Positions 26,164 to 35,978 of a stretch of DNA of 64,000 nt are shown piece after piece; the first letter of the stretch is position 1; each line of letters starts with the position of its first letter. Under the pieces are notes generated by a model that had not been told where the DNA came from, made no database searches, and was given only the letters and a program-made list of their open reading frames with translations. A program made the position numbers and the translations under genes. The DNA is from Duffyella gerundensis (lineage in GTDB: Bacteria > Pseudomonadota > Gammaproteobacteria > Enterobacterales > Enterobacteriaceae). The stretch is taken from positions 2,734,587 through 2,798,586 of the forward strand of contig NZ_LN907827.1 in NCBI RefSeq assembly GCF_001517405.1, written 5' to 3'.

Positions 26164-27129
26164 TCAGAGAATGCGACCCAGCGTCTGACGCAGATGCGCA
26201 CCGGCGCCGAGCAGGCCCGGCTGATCGTGGGTGATCATATAAACCGGAATATTGGTCACATAATCTTTGAAGCGCCCTTTGTCTTCAAACGCCGCGCGGA
26301 ATCCCGACGCTTTGAAGAACTCCAGGAAGCGCGGCACGATGCCACCCGCAATGTACACGCCACCGAAGGTGCCCAGCGTCAGCGCCAGGTTGCCGCCAAA
26401 ACGGCCCATGATTACGCAAAACAGCGACAGCGCGCGACGGCAGTCGATGCAGCTGTCATCCAGCGCCCGCGTTGAAACATCTTTCGGCTTCAGGTTTTCC
26501 GGCTCGCGCTTGTCCGCTTTAACCACTGCGCGATACAGATTGACCAGACCCGCACCGGAGAGCACGCGCTCGGCCGACACATGGCCCATTTCGCCGCGCA
26601 GAATACGCAGGATCTGATCTTCTTCTTCGCTGTTTGGTGCGAAATCGACATGGCCGCCTTCGCCTGGCAAGCTGACCCAGCGCTTATCCACGTGAACCAG
26701 ATGCGCCACGCCTAAACCGGTACCGGCACCGTAAACGGCGATAGGTTTGTCCGCAACCGCCGCGTTACCGCCAAACTGAATCACATCGCTGTCGGCCAGC
26801 ATCGGAATCGCCATCGATACGGCGGTGAAATCATTGATGATTTCCAGATGCTCGAAGCCAAGGTTGGCTTTCATTTTGCTGGTAGAAAACGCCCAGTCAT
26901 GGTTGGTCATCTCAACCCAATCTTCAGTGATTGGGCAGGCAATGGCGATACAGCCATCGATCACATCCTGCTTCTGGCTTTCCAGATAGTAGCGAATGAC
27001 CGCTTCGAGGCTGGCATAGTCTGATGTTGAAAATGTCTCAATATGGGAAATCGTGCCAGTTTCCACCTCGCACAGGGCAAGGCGCGCATTGGTTCCACCC
27101 ACATCGCCGACCAGGGCAAATTTTGTCAT
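26164..27129 (-). CDS. glk: glucokinase
   Basis: A 321-residue ATP-dependent glucokinase, the same length as E. coli Glk. It has the phosphate-binding [15 protein letters not shown] at the start, the sugar site segment around NHDWAFS with the catalytic Asp in INDFTAV, and [11 protein letters not shown] as the second phosphate loop. It phosphorylates cytosolic glucose that did not enter through the PTS. It is convergent with ypdB and separated from it by 27 bases. Confidence 0.95.
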   Translation of the reverse strand: MTKFALVGDVGGTNARLALCEVETGTISHIETFSTSDYASLEAVIRYYLESQKQDVIDGCIAIACPITEDWVEMTNHDWAFSTSKMKANLGFEHLEIINDFTAVSMAIPMLADSDVIQFGGNAAVADKPIAVYGAGTGLGVAHLVHVDKRWVSLPGEGGHVDFAPNSEEEDQILRILRGEMGHVSAERVLSGAGLVNLYRAVVKADKREPENLKPKDVSTRALDDSCIDCRRALSLFCVIMGRFGGNLALTLGTFGGVYIAGGIVPRFLEFFKASGFRAAFEDKGRFKDYVTNIPVYMITHDQPGLLGAGAHLRQTLGRIL

Positions 27130-27429
27130 TCTTCTACTGCTCCGCTTGCGTCAATTCGGTTGAGGGACACTATAAATTTCCCTCCTTAAAACAACAACGC
27201 TCACCGGTACGAAAGGTGAGCGCGTCGGATAAAAAAAGCAGCCTACCCTGCCCGGCCTCTGCTCGCCAGCGGCAACTTTCCGAAACTGCACTCAGAATGG
27301 CTTCAGAGCAGACTTTTCTTGCGCGAAAACGCGCTTTGCTGTTCGGGCATGGCCGATAAGCCAGGGCGCTATAGCAAGTCTGGCACAGAACCTTAATTTT
27401 GGAAGTTGCGATCCGTGCCGAAAAGTGGA
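27130..27429. other. intergenic region upstream of glk
   Basis: About 300 bases between divergent glk and the aldo-keto reductase gene. It contains a hairpin CGCTCACC/GGTGAGCG at about 27189-27213 and presumably the glk promoter. No gene was recognised. Confidence 0.45.
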
Positions 27430-27451
27430 GTAGTGTAAACGTATACACTAC
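27430..27451. promoter_or_regulatory. GalR/LacI-type palindrome before the aldo-keto reductase gene
   Basis: GTAGTGTA-AACGTA-TACACTAC has perfect 8-bp arms. Its core GTGTAAACGTATACAC (27433-27448) differs from the galactose-operator consensus GTGTAANCGNTTACAC at one fixed base. It lies about 40 bases before the ATG, where a repressor would cover the promoter. It could also serve another LacI-family protein, or the divergent glk. Confidence 0.5.
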
Positions 27452-27491
27452 GCTGTTTTTTTCATTATTGTGCCACTGACGGGAAGCTGCC

Positions 27492-28481
27492 ATGCCTTAT
27501 CATCCTCATGAATCACGCTATGAAACAATGGAATATCGCCGCTGTGGTCGCAGCGGTCTGAAGCTACCGGCGATCTCGCTCGGCCTGTGGCATAACTTCG
27601 GCGACAGCACGCGCGTCGACAACAGCCGGGCGCTGCTGCGTCACGCTTTTGATCGCGGTATCACCCATTTCGATCTGGCCAATAATTACGGCCCACCGCC
27701 GGGCTCAGCTGAAGAGAATTTTGGCCGCATCATGCGGGAAGATTTTCACGCCTACCGCGATGAATTAGTGATCTCAACCAAAGCTGGCTACACCATGTGG
27801 GACGGCCCTTATGGCGACTGGGGATCACGTAAATATTTGATTTCCAGCCTCGATCAGAGCCTGAAGCGCATGGGCCTCGAGTACGTGGATATTTTTTATC
27901 ACCATCGCCCCGATCCGGAAACGCCGCTGGAAGAGACCATGCGCGCACTGGATCACGTGGTGCGCCAGGGCAAAGCGCTCTATGCCGCGATCTCCAACTA
28001 TCCTGCGGATCGCGCTGCTGAAGCGATCGCTATCCTGCGTGATTTAGGCACGCCCTGCCTGATCCACCAGCCGCGCTATTCACTGTTTGAACGCACACCG
28101 GAACAGGGCCTGCTCAATGTGCTGGGCGAACAGGGTGTGGGCACTATCGCCTTTTCCCCGCTGGCGGGCGGTGTGCTTACCGATCGCTATTTGCAGGGTG
28201 TGCCGGATGATTCCCGTGCCGCCAGCGGCAGCCGCTTTTTGAACAGCGATCAGCTCACCGCAGAGAAGATGGCGAAGGTAGAGCGTTTGCAGGCGATTGC
28301 CGTCGAGCGTGGGCAAAAGCTGGCGCAGATGGCGCTGGCTTGGGTGCTGCGTCATCAGCAGGTGACCTCGGTACTGATTGGCGCCAGCAAGACCGCACAA
28401 ATTGATGATGCGGTTGATATGCTGACCAATCAGCACTTTAGCGAGGAGGAGCTGCAGCGTATTGAGGAAGCGCTGAAATAA
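27492..28481 (+). CDS. aldo-keto reductase (YghZ/Gpr type)
   Basis: A 329-residue NADPH-dependent aldo-keto reductase close to E. coli YghZ, an L-glyceraldehyde 3-phosphate reductase. The catalytic tetrad segments are visible: FDLANNYG (Asp, Tyr), ISTKAGY (Lys) and FYHHRPD (His); SVLIGASKTAQ near the end is the cofactor loop. GGGAAG lies upstream of the ATG, and a LacI-family-like palindrome precedes it. Whether it uses the same substrate as YghZ is not shown, so no symbol is given. Confidence 0.86.
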   Translation: MPYHPHESRYETMEYRRCGRSGLKLPAISLGLWHNFGDSTRVDNSRALLRHAFDRGITHFDLANNYGPPPGSAEENFGRIMREDFHAYRDELVISTKAGYTMWDGPYGDWGSRKYLISSLDQSLKRMGLEYVDIFYHHRPDPETPLEETMRALDHVVRQGKALYAAISNYPADRAAEAIAILRDLGTPCLIHQPRYSLFERTPEQGLLNVLGEQGVGTIAFSPLAGGVLTDRYLQGVPDDSRAASGSRFLNSDQLTAEKMAKVERLQAIAVERGQKLAQMALAWVLRHQQVTSVLIGASKTAQIDDAVDMLTNQHFSEEELQRIEEALK

Positions 28482-28637
28482 GCGCAGGCTGACGCTATCA
28501 GCGGGCAATCGGTCGTGCCAGAATTATCTCAATTCGGACGTTTCAACGCTGTTTCAGACAGACAGCGCTGTGCAAAAACGGATTTCACCATAAAGTGACT
28601 TCACGGCGGAGCAATCAGCTGCCGACAAGGAGATAAT

Positions 28638-29051
28638 ATGAAACGAGCATTACTTTTTGCCGCTTTGCTGGCAGCGTTATCGCCTTTGGCTATTCACACA
28701 GCAGAAGCCAACAGTGCAACCATCGATCTGGCGCCGGGCGTCAGCCTGCGCCTCGGCGACCGTGATAACCGCGGTCATTACTGGGATGGCGGTCGCTGGC
28801 GCGACGGTCGGTGGTGGAATGACCGTTATCGTTACGATAACCATCGCTGGTGGCGCCAGGATGAATGGCGCCGTCAACAGGCGTGGGAGCGGGAACATCG
28901 CCGACGCGCCTGGGAACGGGATCGTTATGATTTCCGGGGACCGCCGCCGCCAGGCTGGCATCACCGGGGCCGCGATCGCGATCGTGATGGCTGGCGTGAC
29001 GATCGTCACCACGATCGCCGCGGTCCGCCTGACTGGGATCGTCGTCGTTAA
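28638..29051 (+). CDS. ypeC: YpeC-like DUF2502 exported protein
   Basis: A 137-residue exported protein with a signal peptide (about 1-24, ending AEAN). It has the DUF2502 block APGVSLRLGDRDNRGHYWDGGRWRD cut by many W, R, D and H residues, and a Arg/Asp/His-rich low-complexity tail. E. coli YpeC has the same order and also lies next to mntH. Function unknown. The tail here is longer than in E. coli. Confidence 0.82.
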   Translation: MKRALLFAALLAALSPLAIHTAEANSATIDLAPGVSLRLGDRDNRGHYWDGGRWRDGRWWNDRYRYDNHRWWRQDEWRRQQAWEREHRRRAWERDRYDFRGPPPPGWHHRGRDRDRDGWRDDRHHDRRGPPDWDRRR

Positions 29052-29540
29052 TTAATCTGATGCCCTGCCTTTGCTTTCACATGGCAGGCAGGGCGTTAGC
29101 ATTCCAGTTACCCGTCTTTTCTGCTTCCAATGTTATTTTCTGAATGCACGCCGTTATCTTCACGTCAGCTTCATCACTTTGTCGTATTACTTCCATAAAG
29201 ATTGCTTATTTCCCCTTCACACTTGCCTTCACAGACATATTATTAAAACTCACACACCAGGAAACTTCCGACTTTACATAAAAACCACTCAGCTATAAAA
29301 ATAATCAATACTTGCTCTCTGGCAAGGATAAATCTTAAAACTAATATTTCCGATCATTCGTAAAAAAACCAATAAAAACAAATAATCTTTTACAATCAAA
29401 AAGATAAATAAAATAATCCTAACGACAAATTCAGAAACCCGCTTGAAAAAAGCATAAGACAATTTGAATATGGGGCGGGCTATTTAGCCACATGTTATAT
29501 TCCGGCCACGCATATTGTTAATATTTTCACAGGAGTTACC
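29052..29540. other. AT-rich leader upstream of the acyltransferase gene
   Basis: About 490 bases, the most AT-rich stretch of the window (for example AAATAAAATAATCC near 29406). No frame here has a ribosome binding site and a credible product; the open frame at 29071-29298 is rejected. It must hold the acyltransferase promoter. Its composition suggests nucleoid-protein silencing and recent acquisition. Confidence 0.55.
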
Positions 29541-31409
29541 GTGGACATTAAATATCGTTCAGATATTGACGGCCTGCGCGCGCTAGCTATCGTGCCCGTT
29601 TTACTTTTTCATGCCGGCTTCACCACTTTTTCTGGTGGCTACGTCGGCGTTGATGTCTTTTTCGTCATTAGCGGCTTTTTGATTACCTCTATTTTGTTGA
29701 AAGATATCCGCAACAACACCTACAGCATTCTCGATTTCTACGAGCGCCGTATTCGCCGAATATTTCCTGCCCTGTTTGCGGTGATTCTGTTTGTGTTGGT
29801 GGTGTCGCCGTTTGCCCTGCTACCGGATGATTACAGCTTCCTGCCTAAAGAGATCGCCGGTGCGCTGCTGTTTGTGTCCAATATTGTCAGCTGGCGCAAA
29901 TCAGGCTATTTCTCCAGCGATGCCGAAGAGCGTCCGTTACTGCATACGTGGTCGCTTGGCGTGGAAGAGCAGTTCTATATTTTCGCGCCTATCCTGCTGT
30001 TCTTTATCATCAGCACGCTGAAGAAAAAGCCCGACCTGTTTTTGCTGGTCATTTTTGCCGCTTCTTTTTTGTTAAGTATTTTTCTTACCGAGCCAAAACC
30101 CTCAGCGGCTTTTTACCTGTTGCCGTCGCGCACCTGGGAATTAATGGCAGGTTCCCTGCTGGCGCTGAATCGCGTACCTAAAGCGAAAAGCGCCTTGCTG
30201 AATGAAGGCTTTGCGCTGGCGGGTCTGCTCGCCATTGTTAGCAGCGTGTTTCTGTTCGATGCCAGCACTATTTTTCCAGGCTATGCCGCCGCGCTGCCGG
30301 TGCTGGGTAGCGTACTGATCATCTACGCCGCGGAGAAAACGCTGGTTGGCAAACTGCTGTCGCTGAAACCAGTGGTCTTTATCGGCCTGATCTCCTATTC
30401 GCTTTATCTCTGGCACTGGCCGCTGATCGTCTTCTTCCGCAACTGGAATCTGCTACTTGATGACGGCGGACGTTGGTTAGTGGTTGCCGTATCGCTGGTG
30501 ATCGCCACGCTGTCATGGCGCTTTATTGAAAGGCCTTTCCGCCATCGTGCCGCATTCCCGGCGAAGCGCCTGTATAAAGTCAGCGCCTGTGGTCTGGCTA
30601 TCCTGGTTGCTGCCAGCGCTGCAACCTGGAGCAAAGGCAGCTGGCCGGAGCGCTTTGATGCGCAAACGCTGAGCTTCATTTCTGCCCATCAGGACATCAG
30701 CCCCGCGCGTAGCAGCTGCCATTTTGGTGAAGGCGTGCCGGATACCGCTAAATATTGTCATTTTGGTGCGGCAAAGCCTACCGTCGCCGTCTGGGGTGAC
30801 AGTCATGGCGTAGAGATCTCACGTGCACTGGGCAACAATAACGTCTCGCTGTATGAGATTACCTATTCTGCCTGCCCACCGGCGTTGGGCTTTCAGCTCG
30901 ATGTTCGTCCGGATTGTATTGCCCATAATCAGCGTGCGCTCGACTTCCTGAAGGCGGATAAAGCGATCAATGTGGTTGTACTGGCCGCGCGCTATGAAGC
31001 CTATCCCACCACGTTTTACGATAATCTCAACCGCACTGCCGAAGCGTTAATCGCCAGCGGCAAGAAGGTGATTATTATGGGGCCGGTGCCAACGCCGGGT
31101 GTCGATGTGCCGAGTACGCTGGCGCGGGGTCGCGATCCTGAATTCTCATTCAGTAATCCGGCCTTCGCCAACATCGATAAGTACATTGACGATAACGTGG
31201 TGCGCTTTATGCCCTCTTCTGTGCTGTGCAAAGAGGGCAAGTGCAGCATGTTAGTAAACGGTAAGCCGTTGTTATTTGATAACAACCACCTGAGCATGCA
31301 GTCGGCAAATTACGTGGCAGGCTATCTGTCGCAGACCATTGCCAAACAGCAGGGTGTGGCGATCAGCCAGCCGCAGCAGGCGATGGCGCAGAATCGCTCC
31401 TCGCTGTAA
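29541..31409 (+). CDS. acyltransferase-3/SGNH fusion (OafA-type O-acetyltransferase)
   Basis: A 622-residue inner-membrane enzyme from a GTG with AGGAG upstream. The N-terminal acyltransferase-3 domain (about 1-350, ten helices) opens with YRSDIDGLRALAIVPVLLFH and has FFVISGFLI and HTWSLGVEEQFY. The periplasmic SGNH domain (about 390-610) carries the nucleophile block WGDSHG and the catalytic histidine in DNNHLS. Such enzymes acetylate O-antigen or other envelope sugars. It stands between ypeC and mntH with an AT-rich leader and is likely an acquired gene. It ends in a bidirectional terminator. Confidence 0.9.
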   Translation: MDIKYRSDIDGLRALAIVPVLLFHAGFTTFSGGYVGVDVFFVISGFLITSILLKDIRNNTYSILDFYERRIRRIFPALFAVILFVLVVSPFALLPDDYSFLPKEIAGALLFVSNIVSWRKSGYFSSDAEERPLLHTWSLGVEEQFYIFAPILLFFIISTLKKKPDLFLLVIFAASFLLSIFLTEPKPSAAFYLLPSRTWELMAGSLLALNRVPKAKSALLNEGFALAGLLAIVSSVFLFDASTIFPGYAAALPVLGSVLIIYAAEKTLVGKLLSLKPVVFIGLISYSLYLWHWPLIVFFRNWNLLLDDGGRWLVVAVSLVIATLSWRFIERPFRHRAAFPAKRLYKVSACGLAILVAASAATWSKGSWPERFDAQTLSFISAHQDISPARSSCHFGEGVPDTAKYCHFGAAKPTVAVWGDSHGVEISRALGNNNVSLYEITYSACPPALGFQLDVRPDCIAHNQRALDFLKADKAINVVVLAARYEAYPTTFYDNLNRTAEALIASGKKVIIMGPVPTPGVDVPSTLARGRDPEFSFSNPAFANIDKYIDDNVVRFMPSSVLCKEGKCSMLVNGKPLLFDNNHLSMQSANYVAGYLSQTIAKQQGVAISQPQQAMAQNRSSL

Positions 31410-31410
31410 T

Positions 31411-31446
31411 AAAAAAAGCGGAAGAGCCAGGCTCTTCCGCTTTATT
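31411..31446. terminator. bidirectional terminator between the acyltransferase gene and mntH
   Basis: GCGGAAGAGC, loop CAG and the exact complement at 31418-31440. Seven A on the left serve the leftward mntH and TTTATT on the right serves the rightward gene. Confidence 0.85.
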
Positions 31447-31464
31447 GTCTTACGCAGTGCATCG

Positions 31465-32703
31465 TCATAACCCCAACGCTTGCCCCACCAGCAGATAAAG
31501 ATTCAACGCAATCACCAGCACCACAATCAGCCTGCCCGCATTTTGCATCAGCCGGGTATTGGTTAAATCCCCCATCAGCTCACGATTACCGGTAAAAGTC
31601 AGCAGCGGGATCAGCGCCAGCGCGATACCAAAACTCAACAGCACCTGGCTCATCACCAGGATGCGCGTCGGATCCCAGCCAGCCAGAATCACGATAAAGG
31701 AAGGCAGCATGGTGACCAGCCTTCTGACCCACAGCGGGATGTGAAAGCGGATAAACCCCTGCATCACCACCTGCCCTGCCAGCGTTCCCACCACCGTCGA
31801 CGAAAGGCCCGCGGCCACCAGGCTGAGCCCAAACACCGTAGCGGCCATATGGCCCAGCAACGGTTCCAGCGTCAAATAAGCCTGATCGAGGTCGGCAATG
31901 CCGGTGTGGCCGCTGAAGTGAAAAGCTGCCGCAGCGGTCGCCATCATCGCCAGATTAACAAAGCCGGCAATGGTCATGGCAATGGCCACATCCAGCTTGG
32001 TCGATGAATAACGATCGCTGCGCGAGCCGCCGCGATTCACCTGCGTCAGGGCGGAGTGCAGGTAAATGACGTGCGGCATGATGGTGGCCCCCAGCACGCC
32101 CGCCGCGAGGAATACCGCATTGGTACCCGACAGCGTTGGTATCGCCATGCCGATCACCAACTCTTTCATTTTAGGCTGGGAGAAAAACAACTCGACGATA
32201 TAGGCGGCGGCAACAAACAGCAGCAGGCCACCGATGACCAGCTCCAGCGGCTTCTGCCCGCGGCTCTGCAACATCAAAATCAGGAAGGTGGCAATACCGG
32301 TCAGCACCGCGCCCTGCAACAGCGAGATGCCCAACAGCAGCTTGAAACCGATGGCGGCGCCGATAAACTCCGCCAGATCGGTGGCCATGGCGATGATTTC
32401 CGCCTGCACCCAATAGAACCAGACCGCCGGACGCGGAAAGCGATCGCGAATGTGCTCCGCCAGGTTTTTACCGGTGGCGATGCCGAGTTTGGCCGACATC
32501 AGCTGAATCAGCATCGCCATGACGTTAGCCCACACCACGACCCACAGCAGTTGATAGCCATAGGAAGCGCCTGCCTGGATATTGGTGGCGAAATTACCGG
32601 GATCGATATAACCGATCGCGGCAATAAAGGCCGGTCCAAGCAGCGCAAGTTTGATTTTTCTGGCCCCACGCGCGGCTCGCTGCGCAGTACGACTTTCCAG
32701 CAT
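31465..32703 (-). CDS. mntH: Mn(II)/proton symporter MntH (NRAMP)
   Basis: A 412-residue NRAMP transporter, the exact length of E. coli MntH, with 11 helices. The metal-binding motifs are [12 protein letters not shown] in helix 1 and [11 protein letters not shown] in helix 6. The start at 32703 ([13 protein letters not shown]) is chosen over the frame to 32754 on family length. An MntR-type palindrome lies about 100 bases upstream. It imports manganese under oxidative or metal stress. It is divergent from nupC as in E. coli. Confidence 0.95.
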   Translation of the reverse strand: MLESRTAQRAARGARKIKLALLGPAFIAAIGYIDPGNFATNIQAGASYGYQLLWVVVWANVMAMLIQLMSAKLGIATGKNLAEHIRDRFPRPAVWFYWVQAEIIAMATDLAEFIGAAIGFKLLLGISLLQGAVLTGIATFLILMLQSRGQKPLELVIGGLLLFVAAAYIVELFFSQPKMKELVIGMAIPTLSGTNAVFLAAGVLGATIMPHVIYLHSALTQVNRGGSRSDRYSSTKLDVAIAMTIAGFVNLAMMATAAAAFHFSGHTGIADLDQAYLTLEPLLGHMAATVFGLSLVAAGLSSTVVGTLAGQVVMQGFIRFHIPLWVRRLVTMLPSFIVILAGWDPTRILVMSQVLLSFGIALALIPLLTFTGNRELMGDLTNTRLMQNAGRLIVVLVIALNLYLLVGQALGL

Positions 32704-32804
32704 AGTATTCTGCCCTGTCTTCTTGTGCCCGCATTCAGAATGGGGCGTCGCCATTAAAAGGTCTAAACGGTGGTGCTAATTATTGTGATAGTCATTGCTA
32801 TGAA

Positions 32805-32822
32805 GTATAGCCTTGGCTATAC
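32805..32822. promoter_or_regulatory. MntR-type operator of mntH
   Basis: GTATAGCC-TT-GGCTATAC is a perfect palindrome with 8-bp arms. The E. coli mntH operator, as I recall it, contains ATAGC...GGCTAT with the same geometry. Overlapping it, GATAGTCATTGCTAT at 32787-32801 is a partial match to a Fur box, and E. coli mntH is also a Fur target. Confidence 0.72.
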
Positions 32823-32971
32823 CATAGGCCACATTACTGGATCGATTATGCCTGAGCAACCCCCTAAGGGTAGGATATGCTCAAAAAATTAACAATCTTT
32901 GTGCGGTTTTTTTGTGCAGACATTCTGTGACCGCTGCGCCTGTTCCGGAAAACAGCAAGATAGGTAATTAT

Positions 32972-32977
32972 TATAAT
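32972..32977 (+). promoter_or_regulatory. possible -10 of nupC
   Basis: A perfect TATAAT lies 80 bases before the nupC ATG. The -35 position 17 bases upstream reads AAAACA, a half match, as expected for an activator-dependent promoter. E. coli nupC needs CRP; no clear CRP box was seen. Confidence 0.4.
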
Positions 32978-33057
32978 GCGGAGTAGATCTCGTTTTTATG
33001 AACGCCGTTACATAGAATACGCAACGAAATATAGCCTGCCTCATATTTGGAGCACAT

Positions 33058-34248
33058 ATGTCCCACGTTTTACAATTCCTGTTAGCGCTGGTGGTCGTGA
33101 CCGTGCTCGCCCTGTTGGTGAGCCACGATCGGAAGAGCATCCGCGTGCGTTACATTATTCAGCTGTTGGTGATTGAAATCTTACTGGCCTGGTTCTTCCT
33201 TAACTCGGAAGCGGGTCTTGGCTTTGTGAAAGGCTTTGCCGGGTTGTTTGACCATCTGCTCAAATATGCTGCGCAGGGAACTAACTTTGTGTTTGGCAAC
33301 ATGAGCGATAAAGGCCTCGCATTCTTCTTCCTGAATGTACTCTGCCCTATCGTCTTTATCTCTGCGCTGATCGGCATTCTGCAGCATTTCCGCATCCTGC
33401 CCATTGTTATTCGGGCGATCGGTACCGTGCTGTCGAAAGTTAACGGTATGGGCAAGCTGGAGTCGTTTAACGCGGTCAGTTCGCTGATTCTGGGACAGTC
33501 AGAAAACTTTATCGCCTATAAAGATATCCTCGGCAAAATGTCGCAGCGTCGTATGTACACCATGGCGGCCACGGCGATGTCGACCGTCTCCATGTCCATC
33601 GTTGGCGCCTACATGACCATGCTGCAGCCAAAATATGTCGTGGCCGCGCTGGTGCTGAACATGTTCAGTACCTTTATCGTGCTGTCGCTGATTAACCCTT
33701 ACCGCATTGAGAATGAAGAAGACCTGCAGCTGAACGATTTGCATAAAGGTCAGAGCTTCTTTGAGATGCTGGGCGAATATATTCTGGCAGGCTTTAAGGT
33801 GGCGATCATCGTTGCCGCCATGTTGATCGGCTTTATCGCGCTGATTTCAGCGGTTAACGCGCTGTTTGATACCATTTTTGGTATCAGCTTCCAGGGCGTG
33901 CTGGGCTACGTTTTCTACCCGTTTGCCTGGGTAATGGGCGTACCGGCTAACGAAGCGTTGCAGGTTGGCAGTATTATGGCAACCAAACTGGTGTCGAATG
34001 AGTTTGTGGCGATGATGGATCTGCAGAAAATTGCCGGTCAGCTGTCGCCGCGCGGTGAAGGCATCCTGTCGGTGTTCCTGGTCTCTTTTGCTAACTTCTC
34101 TTCCATCGGTATTGTTGCCGGTGCGATTAAAGGCCTGCATGAAGAACAGGGCAACGTGGTGTCACGCTTTGGCCTGAAGCTGCTCTACGGCTCAACGCTG
34201 GTGAGCGTGCTCTCTGCGGCCATTGCTGGCCTGGTGCTGGCGTTCTGA
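33058..34248 (+). CDS. nupC: nucleoside:proton symporter NupC
   Basis: A 396-residue concentrative nucleoside transporter. Family blocks include the [19 protein letters not shown] segment, [13 protein letters not shown], and [22 protein letters not shown] precedes the ATG. It takes up pyrimidine nucleosides and adenosine across the inner membrane. It is divergent from mntH and is followed by a hairpin at 34256-34274. Confidence 0.95.
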   Translation: MSHVLQFLLALVVVTVLALLVSHDRKSIRVRYIIQLLVIEILLAWFFLNSEAGLGFVKGFAGLFDHLLKYAAQGTNFVFGNMSDKGLAFFFLNVLCPIVFISALIGILQHFRILPIVIRAIGTVLSKVNGMGKLESFNAVSSLILGQSENFIAYKDILGKMSQRRMYTMAATAMSTVSMSIVGAYMTMLQPKYVVAALVLNMFSTFIVLSLINPYRIENEEDLQLNDLHKGQSFFEMLGEYILAGFKVAIIVAAMLIGFIALISAVNALFDTIFGISFQGVLGYVFYPFAWVMGVPANEALQVGSIMATKLVSNEFVAMMDLQKIAGQLSPRGEGILSVFLVSFANFSSIGIVAGAIKGLHEEQGNVVSRFGLKLLYGSTLVSVLSAAIAGLVLAF

Positions 34249-34255
34249 TTATCAC

Positions 34256-34274
34256 GGGCGAGCTGGTCTCGCCC
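34256..34274 (+). terminator. hairpin after nupC
   Basis: GGGCGAG, loop CTGGT, CTCGCCC, then ATTATTCC. The stem begins seven bases after the nupC stop; the weak T run makes it a moderate terminator. Confidence 0.6.
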
Positions 34275-34475
34275 ATTATTCCTCTGCCCTGCTCTCTTCT
34301 GCATTTCCTCTCCATCTCGACTTTCCTCCAGCCAGCACACTGACGCCGCCTCAGCCGTTCTGCGCGCAATAACCGGCAAAACACCATAGCGTAAAGCCGC
34401 CGACGCAGGTTAAGCCGCGTAGCGAGAAACAGTGAACATTTTGGATATCACAAAAGAAAGGTAATCAGAGATGAT

Positions 34476-34551
<76 letters not shown>

Positions 34552-34595
34552 ACATCTGGAACCCTTTTTTCAAGCCAAACTTTTGGGAAGAAGTT

Positions 34596-34671
34596 TGGTG
34601 GAGCTAAGCGGGATCGAACCGCTGACCTCCTGCATGCCATGCAGGCGCTCTCCCAGCTGAGCTATAGCCCC
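34596..34671 (-). tRNA. alaW: tRNA-Ala (anticodon GGC)
   Basis: A 76-base cloverleaf, GGGGCTATAGCTCAGCTGGG at the 5' end, anticodon GGC in the CCTGCATGGCATGCAGG arm, and encoded ACCA. It is promoter-proximal in the leftward pair and differs from the distal copy mainly in the acceptor and anticodon stems, with compensating changes. Confidence 0.95.
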
Positions 34672-35073
34672 GTTTGAAAAACGGTGTCGTATCGACGGAC
34701 GGCATAATATGAAACGGGCCCCGGAGTGTCAACGCCAAATTCTGTTTCTGCGTTTGATCGCTGAAAAAGGCGGCAATCTGTTGCATAGCGATGGTAAACC
34801 CGCAGCATCTGGACAGAATTTTCTGCTGAGGCGCCGGGCGAAATAGTGAGAGTGTGTGGATAATTTTATCCAGCGGCCTGTTTCCTTTTTTATCCGTCCC
34901 GCTGACGCCCTTTTTATGTTAATTACGGGTTAATAGCGTTATAAGAATTCTCTTGTTTTTGTTAACCTCGCGTGTAAAACTTCGCACGCTAACTATTAGC
35001 CCAAGCCGCACCAGCGCTGGGCACGCGGGCATTTTGTTCGCGATTTATTTCCTTAAACAACTCCAGAGATATT
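34672..35073. other. intergenic region between tRNA-Ala genes and the FNT channel gene
   Basis: About 400 bases. It holds the tRNA promoter at 34704-34732 and, toward 34940-35060, AT-rich sequence suited to the promoter of the rightward channel gene. No other gene was seen; leftward frames over the tRNAs are shadows. Confidence 0.5.
34704..34732 (-). promoter_or_regulatory. promoter of the two tRNA-Ala genes
   Basis: Read leftward: TTGACA (34727-34732), 17 bases, TATTAT (34704-34709), then a GC-containing discriminator GCCGTCC. A consensus -35 with such a discriminator is typical of stringently controlled stable RNA promoters. Confidence 0.78.
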
Positions 35074-35862
35074 ATGTCCTTGCATACACCAAAAGAGATC
35101 GCTGCCCTGGCTATTCAGGCCGGCGTGGCGAAAAGCCGTCTGCCGATTTCCACCCTGCTGATTTTAGGCTTTTTAGCGGGCGCTTTTATTGCTACCGGCT
35201 TCCTGCTCGACCTGCACGTCATCAATCAGTTACCGGCTGACTGGGGCTCGTTTGGCGGTTTCCTTGGCGCTGCGGTATTCCCGGTGGGCCTGATCCTGAC
35301 CGTGCTGGCCGGCGGCGAATTGCTGACCGGTAATATGATGACCATGCCGGTGGCCTGGTTCGCTCGTCAGATCAGCGCGTTCAGCCTGCTGCGCAACTGG
35401 TTTTGGGTAACCCTTGCCAACTTCCTCGGCAGTATTGCGATCGCCTGGTTCTTTGGTCATATGTTGGGCATGACCGAAGGGGATTACCTGAAGAAAACCG
35501 TGGCCATCGCCAACGCCAAAATTCACGCTGATTTCCTGCACGCCTTTATCTCCGGCATCGGCTGTAACTGGCTGGTCTGTCTGGCGGTCTGGCTGGCTTT
35601 CGCCAGCAAAGATGTGGTTGGCAAAATTTTTGGCATGTGGTTCCCGGTCATGGCCTTTGTTGCTATCGGTTTCCAGCACGTGGTAGCCAACATGTTTATC
35701 ATTCCGGCGGCTATTTTTGCCGGTCAGCTTACCTGGGCTGATTACGTACCGAACTTTATTGCCGTGTTCCTCGGCAATGGCGTTGGCGGTGCGGTATTTG
35801 TCGGTCTCGCCTACTTCCTCGCCTATCGTCCGGCGGTGGAAAGCGCCTCAGCTACCCGATAA
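35074..35862 (+). CDS. formate/nitrite transporter family channel
   Basis: A 262-residue FNT-family channel with six helices, without the charged ends seen in YfdC. The family LLTGNMMTMPVAW block and GIGCNWLVCLAVW near helix 5 are present, with the pore histidine probably in FQHVVANMFI. It could carry formate, nitrite or another small anion. There is no pyruvate-formate lyase or nitrite reductase gene nearby to decide. It is the second FNT protein of this window. Confidence 0.87.
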   Translation: MSLHTPKEIAALAIQAGVAKSRLPISTLLILGFLAGAFIATGFLLDLHVINQLPADWGSFGGFLGAAVFPVGLILTVLAGGELLTGNMMTMPVAWFARQISAFSLLRNWFWVTLANFLGSIAIAWFFGHMLGMTEGDYLKKTVAIANAKIHADFLHAFISGIGCNWLVCLAVWLAFASKDVVGKIFGMWFPVMAFVAIGFQHVVANMFIIPAAIFAGQLTWADYVPNFIAVFLGNGVGGAVFVGLAYFLAYRPAVESASATR

Positions 35863-35978
35863 TTGTTAAGTTTGCCTTCTGCATTAGTTGCGGAGGGCAA
35901 TTAACTGTTCCTGTTACTTTCACCTGTGACAAATTATTGTAATATGGTCTCCTAACAGACCGTGGCAGGGAAAGCAGC

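Noticed and set aside
29071..29298. 75-codon frame in the AT-rich leader
   Set aside because: No ribosome binding site, no recognisable composition, and low GC makes chance frames with rare features likely.
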